Positions 25,021-32,861 of a stretch of 33,684 nt of DNA are shown one piece after another (position 1 is the stretch's first letter; each line of letters opens with the position of its first letter). Position numbers and translations under genes: made by a program. The DNA comes from Candidatus Uhrbacteria bacterium RIFCSPLOWO2_01_FULL_47_25 (GTDB lineage: Bacteria > Patescibacteriota > Patescibacteriia > GWA2-46-9). The stretch covers positions 65,175 to 98,858 of the forward strand of contig MGEK01000039.1 in the NCBI GenBank assembly GCA_001791325.1, given 5' to 3'. The notes under the pieces are model-generated. The model was not told the origin of the DNA and made no database searches. It saw only the letters and a program-made list of their open reading frames with translations.

Positions 25021-26236
25021 AAGCTACGCTAATCTTTTTTAATAACTGCATCAAGGAACCGTGTATTGAAGCCGCTTTATATGAATTGATTTTCCGGCCA
25101 CCTAATACCTCTTTGATGACCTGTTCTCCAAATAAAGGTTCGACAACATTCGTGGCTTGCCTTTCTGCACACGTAACCAGATTGACAAAAGATCGCCCAA
25201 AACACCAAAAGGCCTTCCGCCAAAGCACGGCAAGGGATACCCAGATACATTTTCCTTCCATGCGGGAAAAAGGATGCATAAGCAGGTGCCAAGTAATAAA
25301 AATTAAATACCGCATATAGAAAAATAACTCCTTTAACGTATAGACGCTTTTAACACGGTAGATGTGACCCATGGCCGCCGTTGCCCCTCGCAATGCCGCT
25401 GGTGTAATGGCGTTTTCTAAAAAGTTTTGAAGCTTTTCATTCTGATAAACATCAAAAAACTCCATCACAGTAGCAATACGGTGGGCATAAAAATTATTAT
25501 GACAATTCATCTCTCTCTTAATACTTTCCGGGCTAAATTTTGCATAGTCAGTATAAGTAAGCTGATAATCTGATTTGAAACTTGGCCGATAATCAAACCG
25601 GGTAACTCCCTTGACCAATGAGTTAATGCCGACTTTGAGTCCCAGTTGATTCATATAATGCGCGGCGGAATAATTCATAAACCGATCCGCTAACGCTCCC
25701 CGATATATCAAGTCGTCCGATAGCATTTTCTGTATGGCGGAACGCCGGTAAAGTGTATAGTTAGAGTCGGTGAGAGTAAAATATTCAAAATAAAAAAGTT
25801 GAAACTGATCAAGCAAATAAGTTTTATCCTCTGGATGAAATAAATAAAATAATTTTTTATTTAAATGAACAATCAACGGACAAAACGTCATGATATCCAA
25901 ATCAAGCCGCGTTACCTCGCGTAAGGCTGATTCAATAAAATTACTACTAAAAACATTATCATCGTCTAATCTGACAAAATAATTCCCCTTGACGTATTGA
26001 AAGGCCGCGTTCCAATTCTCAGCCATGGCAAGATCTCGATTGGCCCGATGATATTCCATGCGATGATCAATAAGATATGGCTTCACCACCTCCGGTGTTT
26101 CATCTGAAGAATTATTATCATGCACAATAACCTGTATGTTTTTATATGTTTGGCCTAACACAGAACGTATCGCATAAGGAAGCAAGGTGCTGCGATTTCG
26201 AGTCGGAATAATAATAGAAACTAATTCAGATTGCAT
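25013..26236 (-). CDS. GT2 family glycosyltransferase, long form
   Basis: A 407-aa protein whose first ~230 residues are a GT-A domain: 'SIIIPTRNRSTLLPYAIRSVLGQTYKNIQVIVHDNNSSDET', then 'GNYFVRLDDDNVF' with the acidic metal motif at 91-93. The remaining ~170 residues hold one or two hydrophobic helices ('LKELFFYMRYLIFITWHLLMHPF') and a cysteine-containing tail, suggesting membrane attachment. It lies nine bases after the flippase gene. Likely adds a sugar to the lipid-linked unit before flipping. The sugar is unknown. Confidence 0.83.
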   Translation of the reverse strand: MQSELVSIIIPTRNRSTLLPYAIRSVLGQTYKNIQVIVHDNNSSDETPEVVKPYLIDHRMEYHRANRDLAMAENWNAAFQYVKGNYFVRLDDDNVFSSNFIESALREVTRLDLDIMTFCPLIVHLNKKLFYLFHPEDKTYLLDQFQLFYFEYFTLTDSNYTLYRRSAIQKMLSDDLIYRGALADRFMNYSAAHYMNQLGLKVGINSLVKGVTRFDYRPSFKSDYQLTYTDYAKFSPESIKREMNCHNNFYAHRIATVMEFFDVYQNEKLQNFLENAITPAALRGATAAMGHIYRVKSVYTLKELFFYMRYLIFITWHLLMHPFSRMEGKCIWVSLAVLWRKAFWCFGRSFVNLVTCAERQATNVVEPLFGEQVIKEVLGGRKINSYKAASIHGSLMQLLKKISVAYD

Positions 26237-26245
26237 AAACTAATA

Positions 26246-27616
26246 TCAGTGTGGAGCCAGTATTCGAACAATGTCAGCAGCATTACCGGACCCGTTCATA
26301 TCAACAAGTATGCGCCTAGAGTATAGAGAAAGACCAATTAAAAAAAGCAAGGAAACAATAATAACTGAAAGGATCGCGCCTGCAATTCCAAACGCGGGGA
26401 TCATAAAAAGATTAAGAATAAAAACCAGAAATGCCATACTGACAGACCAAACCGAGTAAAACCTTTGCCCACGAACACCCTCTGAAACTAACAGAGAGCC
26501 CTTCGCGTTAATAAAAGTATACAAAATTGCATTGAACGCAAAAAGGAAAATCCATACAACGTCCACCGGATAATCTTTTCCATAGATCAGGAGCAAGATA
26601 TAAATAATAAAAGCATTAAATAGAAAGAGAGGGAAAAACGTAACCTTCATCAATCTGTTAAGCTTTCTATCAAGACCTGCTTTATCCTGACTGCTACTTG
26701 CTGTAGGAAGAAATACTTTCATAAAAACAGAAATAAAACGTCCCAAAATCATCAATGAAGCCCCGTAATAAACTGCGTAGATTCCGACACTTCTAATATC
26801 AAGAAATTTATTGAGAAAAAAACGGTCACTGCCCCATAAAATAAATAAACTGATAGACCCCACAATACTATAAAACCCATAGTGGAGAAGAGTTTTTAGT
26901 GTCTTTCTATCAAAAGATGACACTCTAATATATTGCTTGTTACGCATAAAGACAGTAAGGGCGTACACCAACAACCCAACAGAAAATGTTATGAGATAAT
27001 CAACAAATGTCAGCATCAACCGTTTACTCAAAAAAAGTCCAAAAAAAACAAAAAAGGTGATCACTGAATACAGAACATCCATAACCGCCTGCGTGCGAAA
27101 TTGAAGCATACCTTTCAAAATAGACTCAGCGCCAAGTTTGACAGCCGTAAAGACACTGTACACAATCGCAATGGTAACGATCCCGAAGGGAATGTCAAAA
27201 AGGCGGGCCATCATATCACGAGCAACAACGAACAGAATAGCAAAAATACCCATAAAAAAAATACCGCCGGCCACGCCTGTTGATATAACCATTGTTTGTA
27301 TATTCTGTTGCTCTTTGTATTCTGGAAGATATTTTATAACACTTGCCTGAAGACCCATAAGCATAAAGAGTGGTAAAAAATTCGCAGCAGTAAACACAAG
27401 CGCCACCTTGCCATACTCTTCTGGACCCAAAACCCGGACAGCGACAACCTGCACCACAAACAATATGACGCCTGACACGATAGCGCCCAACCCCATGTAA
27501 CTCATATTTCTGACAAAGCGCACCATATCACTGCCAATATCTTTGCCAAATACAAACACATGCGCTCGATTGATGATTCTATTTCCGAGTAGATTTATAC
27601 TTTGAAAGACCCACAT
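26246..27616 (-). CDS. Wzx-type lipid-linked oligosaccharide flippase
   Basis: A 456-aa MATE/MOP-superfamily membrane protein with about 12-14 helices. After a hydrophilic lead-in, 'SYMGLGAIVSGVILFVVQVVAVRVLGPEEYGKVALVFTAANFLPLFMLMGLQASVIKYLPEYKEQ' is the standard N-terminal signature of polysaccharide transporters. 'ILGRFISVFMKVFLPTAS' follows at mid-length. The first ATG at 27616 gives ~35 extra residues before helix 1; an ATG at residue 31 is an alternative. It moves undecaprenyl-linked units across the inner membrane, so the cluster is of the Wzx/Wzy-dependent type. It separates the sugar-synthesis half of the operon from the transferase half. Confidence 0.88.
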   Translation of the reverse strand: MWVFQSINLLGNRIINRAHVFVFGKDIGSDMVRFVRNMSYMGLGAIVSGVILFVVQVVAVRVLGPEEYGKVALVFTAANFLPLFMLMGLQASVIKYLPEYKEQQNIQTMVISTGVAGGIFFMGIFAILFVVARDMMARLFDIPFGIVTIAIVYSVFTAVKLGAESILKGMLQFRTQAVMDVLYSVITFFVFFGLFLSKRLMLTFVDYLITFSVGLLVYALTVFMRNKQYIRVSSFDRKTLKTLLHYGFYSIVGSISLFILWGSDRFFLNKFLDIRSVGIYAVYYGASLMILGRFISVFMKVFLPTASSSQDKAGLDRKLNRLMKVTFFPLFLFNAFIIYILLLIYGKDYPVDVVWIFLFAFNAILYTFINAKGSLLVSEGVRGQRFYSVWSVSMAFLVFILNLFMIPAFGIAGAILSVIIVSLLFLIGLSLYSRRILVDMNGSGNAADIVRILAPH

Positions 27617-27630
27617 ACCGCAAGCACACG

Positions 27631-28761
27631 TTATTCAAAAATTTCAACCTTCTTATTGATCTCCTTGAGTTGTCTAAAAATTTCATCTCGATATGGCCCG
27701 ACTTTCAAGATCACTGCCGGTTTCTCGACATCGCGCAGTATCTCTGGATCCGCTACCATAAGCCGGGAACCATAGAGACGTTTACCTTGTTTAAGTTTTG
27801 AATTATCAAGAATACAAGTAATTTTATCGCCACGTAGCCCAAATTCAAGTAAGTACTGTGAAAAGATATGTCCTCCAAAAAGATATACATCACCTTCAAA
27901 TGAATTTATCTGCTTATTTAATTGGCCAACAATGGTTGTGTGGTAACTAATAAACTCCATAAATAGATCTTTATATTCATTATATTTGCTTTCTAGAAAG
28001 GGCAGGGTATTCACTTCGCCAACTTTTTCCGCAGTGTAATAGACACTGTGCTCCTGATAGAACCGCTTGTCAGTAATCCGGAAACCGTGCACCGCAAGTA
28101 AGTAATCAACAAAATAATCAGTCAGCAACATATTGTGTTCAAAATTCAGGGCGGTAGTGTATTTATTTTTAAGCCATACGTCAAGCTGTGGATACGCAAA
28201 TATAAGTCTTCCTCCCTCTGGCAGGTATGAAGCAATGGCTCGTAAAAACTCATTCGGATCATAAGCATGCTCAAGGGTATGAGAAAATACGACGGCATCA
28301 TACTGTTCTTCTGATTGAAAACGCTCATCAAAAAACGCGGGTATTACTTTGATGCGTTCATCAGAATCGCGAAGCGGATTGGGTTCTACAATTGTCCATA
28401 TGGTATCGTCCGTTTCCTCAACAAAGACTTCTCCCAATGTTCCTTTTCCTCCGCCGATTTCCAAAATTTTCTTTGGAGACTGTTTTGCGATGTACTTTGT
28501 GAAATCCTTATAAAATGCCTGCCAAGTGGGTCCGGTTCCGTCCATATGCTGCGCTTGATACAACACCTCAAGGGGAAGCAGTTTGTCAATTTGAATAACG
28601 CCTGTTTCGGGGCATATTGCAAAACTCATATCCGCGCGCACATCCTCTCTAGAATCATGATCAACACAACCAAAAAATACGGGGAAATTTTTAAATGTAT
28701 ACAATGGTTCTAAATTCTCCTTGCTAGTAATCACGCTTTTATTCCGAATAATATAATTCAT
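27631..28761 (-). CDS. C-methyltransferase-like SAM enzyme with C-terminal Rossmann domain
   Basis: A 376-aa protein with three parts. Residues 1-~75 resemble the N-terminal region of sugar C-methyltransferases (Methyltransf_13) but keep only one or two cysteines, so zinc binding is doubtful. Residues ~95-230 are a class I domain with KKILEIGGGKGTLG (97-110) and 'YDAVVFSHTLEHAYDPNEFL'. Residues ~285-376 ('VYLFGGHIFSQYLLEFGL...CILDNSKLKQGKRLYGS') match the Methyltransf_14 C-terminal domain. This organisation is that of NDP-keto-sugar C-methyltransferases. It lies three bases after the KdsC-like gene and is probably a late step in the same NDP-sugar pathway. Confidence 0.78.
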   Translation of the reverse strand: MNYIIRNKSVITSKENLEPLYTFKNFPVFFGCVDHDSREDVRADMSFAICPETGVIQIDKLLPLEVLYQAQHMDGTGPTWQAFYKDFTKYIAKQSPKKILEIGGGKGTLGEVFVEETDDTIWTIVEPNPLRDSDERIKVIPAFFDERFQSEEQYDAVVFSHTLEHAYDPNEFLRAIASYLPEGGRLIFAYPQLDVWLKNKYTTALNFEHNMLLTDYFVDYLLAVHGFRITDKRFYQEHSVYYTAEKVGEVNTLPFLESKYNEYKDLFMEFISYHTTIVGQLNKQINSFEGDVYLFGGHIFSQYLLEFGLRGDKITCILDNSKLKQGKRLYGSRLMVADPEILRDVEKPAVILKVGPYRDEIFRQLKEINKKVEIFE

Positions 28762-28764
28762 AAT

Positions 28765-29331
28765 TTACTGCGCCTCTGACGGTCCTGACCAAGCGCCTGA
28801 ACCGCGTTCAAAGGTTAGTTTAAATACATCAAATCCGTCAAAAAACTTTTCCAAAATGTGAACACAAGCTTCTGCTACCGCACCTTCGGACCCACGCGCG
28901 TTGGTTGCAAAGTCCGCCAGTGCCTTTGTTTTACAAAACGCGTTTGCGGGAGCAATGCTGTATGCCACTTCTTTAAATACAAGCGCATCATAGATTCCAT
29001 CTCCCATAAAAATTGTTTTGTTTAAATCAAATCGTTCTTTCATCCATTTTATACGATCAAAGGTGCTAACAAGATCAAGGGGATACTTCATATCATCAAT
29101 GCGCTTTTTAGTGATTGGAAAACCGCGCTTGTCACCGGAAATCATGTGAATCGTCAATTTGTGGCGTAAAATACTCAACGCGTCAGCATCGTCGGGTCCG
29201 AATTTTTTCATTACTTTTCCTTCCGCAGTATAATAAAATTTCCCATCTGTAAGTACGCCATCAACATCTATTACGAAATATTTTGGTACAAATTGCCCTT
29301 TTTCAACTAGTCCTGATTTAAAACTTTCCAT
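28765..29331 (-). CDS. KdsC-like HAD-family sugar phosphatase
   Basis: A 188-aa HAD hydrolase of the KdsC/YrbI type. Motif I is FVIDVDGVLTDG with the nucleophile and acid Asp22/Asp24. 'MISGD' is motif II, a Lys follows, and 'IFMGDGIYDALVF' is motif IV with its Asp pair. There is no cap domain, as in KdsC, which dephosphorylates Kdo-8-phosphate. No Kdo synthase or cytidylyltransferase accompanies it here, so the substrate is more likely an intermediate of the operon's own sugar pathway. Its start overlaps the end of the upstream kinase fusion gene by 25 bp, and the next gene follows after three bases. Confidence 0.82.
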   Translation of the reverse strand: MESFKSGLVEKGQFVPKYFVIDVDGVLTDGKFYYTAEGKVMKKFGPDDADALSILRHKLTIHMISGDKRGFPITKKRIDDMKYPLDLVSTFDRIKWMKERFDLNKTIFMGDGIYDALVFKEVAYSIAPANAFCKTKALADFATNARGSEGAVAEACVHILEKFFDGFDVFKLTFERGSGAWSGPSEAQ

Positions 29332-30899
29332 AAATTTAACTTCCCAAAATAAAACAAAAAAAGATCAAAAGGGTGATGATGTAGTGGCGACATATTAAGC
29401 CAGATAATCGTGGTAAGAATTTTTACTTTCTTTAGATCATATCCGTGCTCCAGAATAAACTGATGTAAAATTTCCTGACACAGCACCAATTTATGCGGCC
29501 GCATGATATCACAAGTTACATTCCCATTTGAATCTTCAATAGTAAAAAGATTGGCATCTATGATGTCATGGTTAACCGTGAGATTATGATTCAGTTTGCC
29601 AAGGTCATAGTACATATCGCCTGCTTGTAAAAGTCCACCAAAATTTTGTCGCCAGTCAAGCAGACAATAGCCGCCCGGTGTTCTAATAATATTATCTAAA
29701 ACTAGATCACCATGAAATCGCGACTGCTTTGTACTAGTCAACCAGTCAAAATCCACCTTACTAAGAAGCTCTGCAACCGAAAGCACGTGCTCGCCGTTTA
29801 TAACATCTGCCTGATCCTGTATTCCTTTTTTCTCTAAAAACTTAGATACTCTCTCTTTGGTCTTAGTTGAATAAAAATCATAACATATCTGCTGAAATTT
29901 GTCAGCATCTAATTCATGCGCTTTTTGCCAAATATTTTGATCAGCCCATTCTAAAAATTGCCTAAAATCTCTAGGAGTCACCACACGAGGATATAGCTCC
30001 CCTTTCGCGAAGGTATACCGATAAAAATTCTTTCCGGTTGCCTCTATTTCCGGCACCAGACCCTTAAGTTCCCTTGCTCGCGCTACCCTGTCGCGTACCA
30101 TTTCTTCTTTTGCAAAAAACTTTATTACAAATGTATCATCAAAGATAAAAATTGATTCATCAAGTTTATCAAGCACAGTGATCTTGTCGGGAATATTCTT
30201 GCGAGCATACTGTAAACTCGTCTGGTTGCCAATATCCAACCATACATTATACGGCACCCACTCAAATGACACATCTTTGTGCAACATTTGATCCAGCACA
30301 TGCACCTCGGAAAGAGATTGATCTAAAGGATTGTTTTGATACAACTGTTCCAAGATTTGCCAAAACATTTGATAATCCTGAATACCATCAAGACCGATGT
30401 GGATAGATTGAAAATCGGACTCGCCCTTATCAAGAAGTTTAACAATACGTTCACCCTCAACCTTATGTGTCCGATATTGAGCCAAGGGCATACCTTGCTC
30501 TATCGCTCTTTCAATACAAAATCCGGCAATCCAATTTCGATCAAGTGCCGGAATTGGTTCAGTCACAATAGTGTCACAGGCATGAAAAATAAAGGGACAT
30601 TGTAAATGCTCTTTCGCATGCAACATTGAATAACCCAAACTACTACCCGGACCTTCAAAGTTATCCACCTCAACAAACGTAACTTTTCTATCTGGATAAG
30701 CAAGTTTGACAAACTCTTTTACATGATCACGAAAATATCCAACTGTAATCACAAGCTCAACCTCTTTTTGATATGCCTCAATAATATAAGAAAGCGCCGG
30801 CTTTTTACCCACTCTTACTAGCGCCTTGTTGGTATATTTTGTGATATCGCCCAAACGAGAACCCGTACCAGAGGTGGTAATAAGCACCTTATAATTCAT
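29307..30899 (-). CDS. Bifunctional nucleotidyltransferase-APH/choline-kinase-like kinase
   Basis: A 530-aa fusion. Residues 1-~230 form a RmlA-type nucleotidyltransferase: loop TTSGTGSRLG (8-17), catalytic-position Lys25 (TNKALVRVGKKP), Asp109 (HACDTIV) and the second metal Asp in 'VWLDIGN'. Residues ~245-520 form an aminoglycoside-phosphotransferase-fold kinase with the catalytic loop HGDLVLDN (396-403) and metal site LLDW (413-416). All catalytic residues I can check are present. This suggests phosphorylation of a sugar or small alcohol followed by nucleotide activation in one protein. A LicC-LicA-like phosphocholine route is an alternative. It is paralogous at the N-terminus to the 31591-32850 product. 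Confidence 0.82.
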   Translation of the reverse strand: MNYKVLITTSGTGSRLGDITKYTNKALVRVGKKPALSYIIEAYQKEVELVITVGYFRDHVKEFVKLAYPDRKVTFVEVDNFEGPGSSLGYSMLHAKEHLQCPFIFHACDTIVTEPIPALDRNWIAGFCIERAIEQGMPLAQYRTHKVEGERIVKLLDKGESDFQSIHIGLDGIQDYQMFWQILEQLYQNNPLDQSLSEVHVLDQMLHKDVSFEWVPYNVWLDIGNQTSLQYARKNIPDKITVLDKLDESIFIFDDTFVIKFFAKEEMVRDRVARARELKGLVPEIEATGKNFYRYTFAKGELYPRVVTPRDFRQFLEWADQNIWQKAHELDADKFQQICYDFYSTKTKERVSKFLEKKGIQDQADVINGEHVLSVAELLSKVDFDWLTSTKQSRFHGDLVLDNIIRTPGGYCLLDWRQNFGGLLQAGDMYYDLGKLNHNLTVNHDIIDANLFTIEDSNGNVTCDIMRPHKLVLCQEILHQFILEHGYDLKKVKILTTIIWLNMSPLHHHPFDLFLFYFGKLNLWKVLNQD

Positions 30900-30902
30900 G
30901 AT

Positions 30903-31589
30903 TTATTTCAAATTAGCGTCTATTGTCTCTTGCAAGTCTTTTATTCTTTCGGCTACGTTTTCACCCTGCTTAAATATCGTGGAACTTCCGCAAACGAGTC
31001 GTGTCGCCCCGCGGCGCACCATTTCTGGCGCGCTTTCAGGAGTGACTCCTCCATCAATCTCTATTTCAATCGCGCGCCCTGCAAATTTTTTTTTCAAATC
31101 GCTAATCTTGTCTAGTACCCTTGGAATAAGCTTATGTCCAACTATTCCCGGGTTAATAGCCATCAGCATCACAACTTGAATATCGTCCAAGACATAATCC
31201 AGCACATTCAGCGGCGTGGCGAGATTGAGTGCCGCGCCGGCATTGGCACCAGCGTCGCGTATTTTTTTTAGCGCGCGATGCAGGTGTCGGTGCGACTCTA
31301 CATGAGGCATAATAGTCGTTGCGCCGGCTTTTACGAATGTCTCGATGTATGGCTCAATATCCTCAACCATAGCGTGAACATGAATTGGCAACGAAGTTAT
31401 TGAGCGAATTTCGGCAAGCATTTCGGGATGTAATCCGTACCGTGGCACAAACAAAGCATCCATGACATCAAAATGGAGTGATTCAATACCGCCCTTTTCC
31501 AGTCGCTTAATCTCTTCGCCTAACTCCAACATATTGGCGCAGATAAGCGAAGCTGTTAAAGTATAAGACCGTGTAGCTGAAGTTCCCAT
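30903..31589 (-). CDS. Ribulose-phosphate 3-epimerase family protein
   Basis: I set the start at the ATG at 31589, one base after the TAA of the upstream gene (31591-31593). An upstream in-frame ATG at 31646 would overlap that gene. The 229-aa product is a TIM barrel of the Rpe family, opening 'TASLICANMLELGEEIKRLEKGG'. The four metal ligands of Rpe are conserved: His39 and Asp41 (LHFDVMD), His72 (IHVHAM) and Asp179 (IEIDGG). The phosphate-loop region NPGIVGHK departs from the usual NPGFGGQ, and DVMDA replaces DVMDG. It is probably an active C3-epimerase acting on a ketose phosphate other than, or besides, ribulose 5-phosphate. Confidence 0.85.
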   Translation of the reverse strand: MGTSATRSYTLTASLICANMLELGEEIKRLEKGGIESLHFDVMDALFVPRYGLHPEMLAEIRSITSLPIHVHAMVEDIEPYIETFVKAGATTIMPHVESHRHLHRALKKIRDAGANAGAALNLATPLNVLDYVLDDIQVVMLMAINPGIVGHKLIPRVLDKISDLKKKFAGRAIEIEIDGGVTPESAPEMVRRGATRLVCGSSTIFKQGENVAERIKDLQETIDANLK

Positions 31590-31590
31590 A

Positions 31591-32850
31591 TTATTCAAGA
31601 TTAGAATGCCGTGACCACATAGTTTCATGCATCTCACCAGTTTCAAGCATAAGGCGGAGTACTATAGCATCAAAAAAAATTCCTAAACATTGTTCATTTA
31701 ACGTTGTCATTGGCTGAATACTCCTAAACCCATCAATTGGCTTAGTTTTTGAAGGGGCGGGAATCACCACCACAATATCAGCGAGCTTACCCATGCGTGA
31801 CTCTGGATTCGCAGTAACAAGCGCTATTCTTGCTCCCCGATCCTTGGCGAGGGTCACAAGATCATAAATTGTCTGCGTCTCACCAGAGCCAGAAGCGACC
31901 AAAAATAGATCATCCTGCCCAATCGCGGGCACCACTGAATCTCCCAAGGTAAACGCTCGTAATCCAAGATGCCCCAAGCGCATGGTAAATCCACGTACAG
32001 CCATACCTACCCGCCCCGCGCCGCAGGCGACAATTGTTTGAGCGTTCAAAACTGCCTGTGCCAATCTCTCTGTTTGCCCTATGTCAATCTTGCCCAATAC
32101 AAAATCGATCTCTTCAAGGATTTTACTGATATGATCCTTTGAATTAACGGGAATACCATCGCTGAAATACTCCCGAGCGTGTTCAAGGCTTTCTGTATTG
32201 CCAATATCATGCCATGTTTCAAACGGCCGTACAACAAACTCCTTGCCATTTTTAATCATCTCATTTATTACTCGGCAATCATTTAAACTTCCGTCATTAA
32301 GGTCAGCAAGATAGAGTCTTTCAAGATGCGACCAAAATTCCTGATAATCATGAACTCCTACTAAGCCAATATGAATATAATCAAAATCAAGATTGCCCTT
32401 GTTTTTAATTTCTTTAATATAATTATCGTTCACCTGAAACGAACTATAGATTGCCGAATCGTTTCCTTTAAAACCGCCGCTCCAGTTGGATGACGGAGGC
32501 AATACTGGTTCTTTGACAATAGTATCGCTCGCATGAAAAACGAAGGGGCATTGAAGATAATCCTTGGCTTTTAGCATAGAATAACCTAGACTACTGCCCG
32601 GTCCTTGATATTTATCAACTTCAACAAAGGCAAACTTCCGAGTAGGATAAGCGAGCTTAACAAAATCTTTAACCTGTTGGCCAAAATGTCCAAGGGTAAT
32701 AACGCTCTCAACTTCAGACGGATAGGCATCAATAATATGAGCAAGGGCGGGTTTACGGCCAACTCTTACGAGCACTGGATTTGTGTGTTGCGGAATTCCA
32801 CCCAAGCGAGATCCTGTCCCAGAAGTGGTAATCAATACTTTATAATCCAT
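31591..32850 (-). CDS. Nucleotidyltransferase-like domain fused to HxlB-type SIS isomerase
   Basis: A 419-aa fusion. Residues 1-~230 are a RmlA-like nucleotidyltransferase paralogous to the one in 29307-30899; 41 of the first 60 residues are identical by eye. The catalytic-position Lys is Pro25 here (TNPVLVRVG). Residues ~240-419 are a SIS domain like 6-phospho-3-hexuloisomerase (HxlB): CGAGRVG (276-282), GSGET (321-325), 'IQPMTTLNEQ' with Glu386, and the end 'MWSRHSNLE' with His415. These are nearly the same landmarks as Bacillus HxlB. It probably interconverts a ketose and an aldose phosphate. No HxlA (hexulose-phosphate synthase) is nearby; the neighbour is the Rpe homologue. Confidence 0.82.
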   Translation of the reverse strand: MDYKVLITTSGTGSRLGGIPQHTNPVLVRVGRKPALAHIIDAYPSEVESVITLGHFGQQVKDFVKLAYPTRKFAFVEVDKYQGPGSSLGYSMLKAKDYLQCPFVFHASDTIVKEPVLPPSSNWSGGFKGNDSAIYSSFQVNDNYIKEIKNKGNLDFDYIHIGLVGVHDYQEFWSHLERLYLADLNDGSLNDCRVINEMIKNGKEFVVRPFETWHDIGNTESLEHAREYFSDGIPVNSKDHISKILEEIDFVLGKIDIGQTERLAQAVLNAQTIVACGAGRVGMAVRGFTMRLGHLGLRAFTLGDSVVPAIGQDDLFLVASGSGETQTIYDLVTLAKDRGARIALVTANPESRMGKLADIVVVIPAPSKTKPIDGFRSIQPMTTLNEQCLGIFFDAIVLRLMLETGEMHETMWSRHSNLE

Positions 32851-32861
32851 AGATTGCGTGT

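Noticed and set aside
26246-26285. tRNA-like T-arm string GTTCGAATACTGG on the minus strand
   Set aside because: The bases around the loop do not pair as a T-stem, there is no acceptor stem or anticodon arm, and it lies in the coding end of the flippase gene.
28765-29331. Kdo biosynthesis (KdsC with KdsA, KdsB, KdsD)
   Set aside because: The phosphatase is KdsC-like, but no Kdo-8-phosphate synthase or KdsB-like cytidylyltransferase is present and the SIS domain looks like HxlB, not KdsD.
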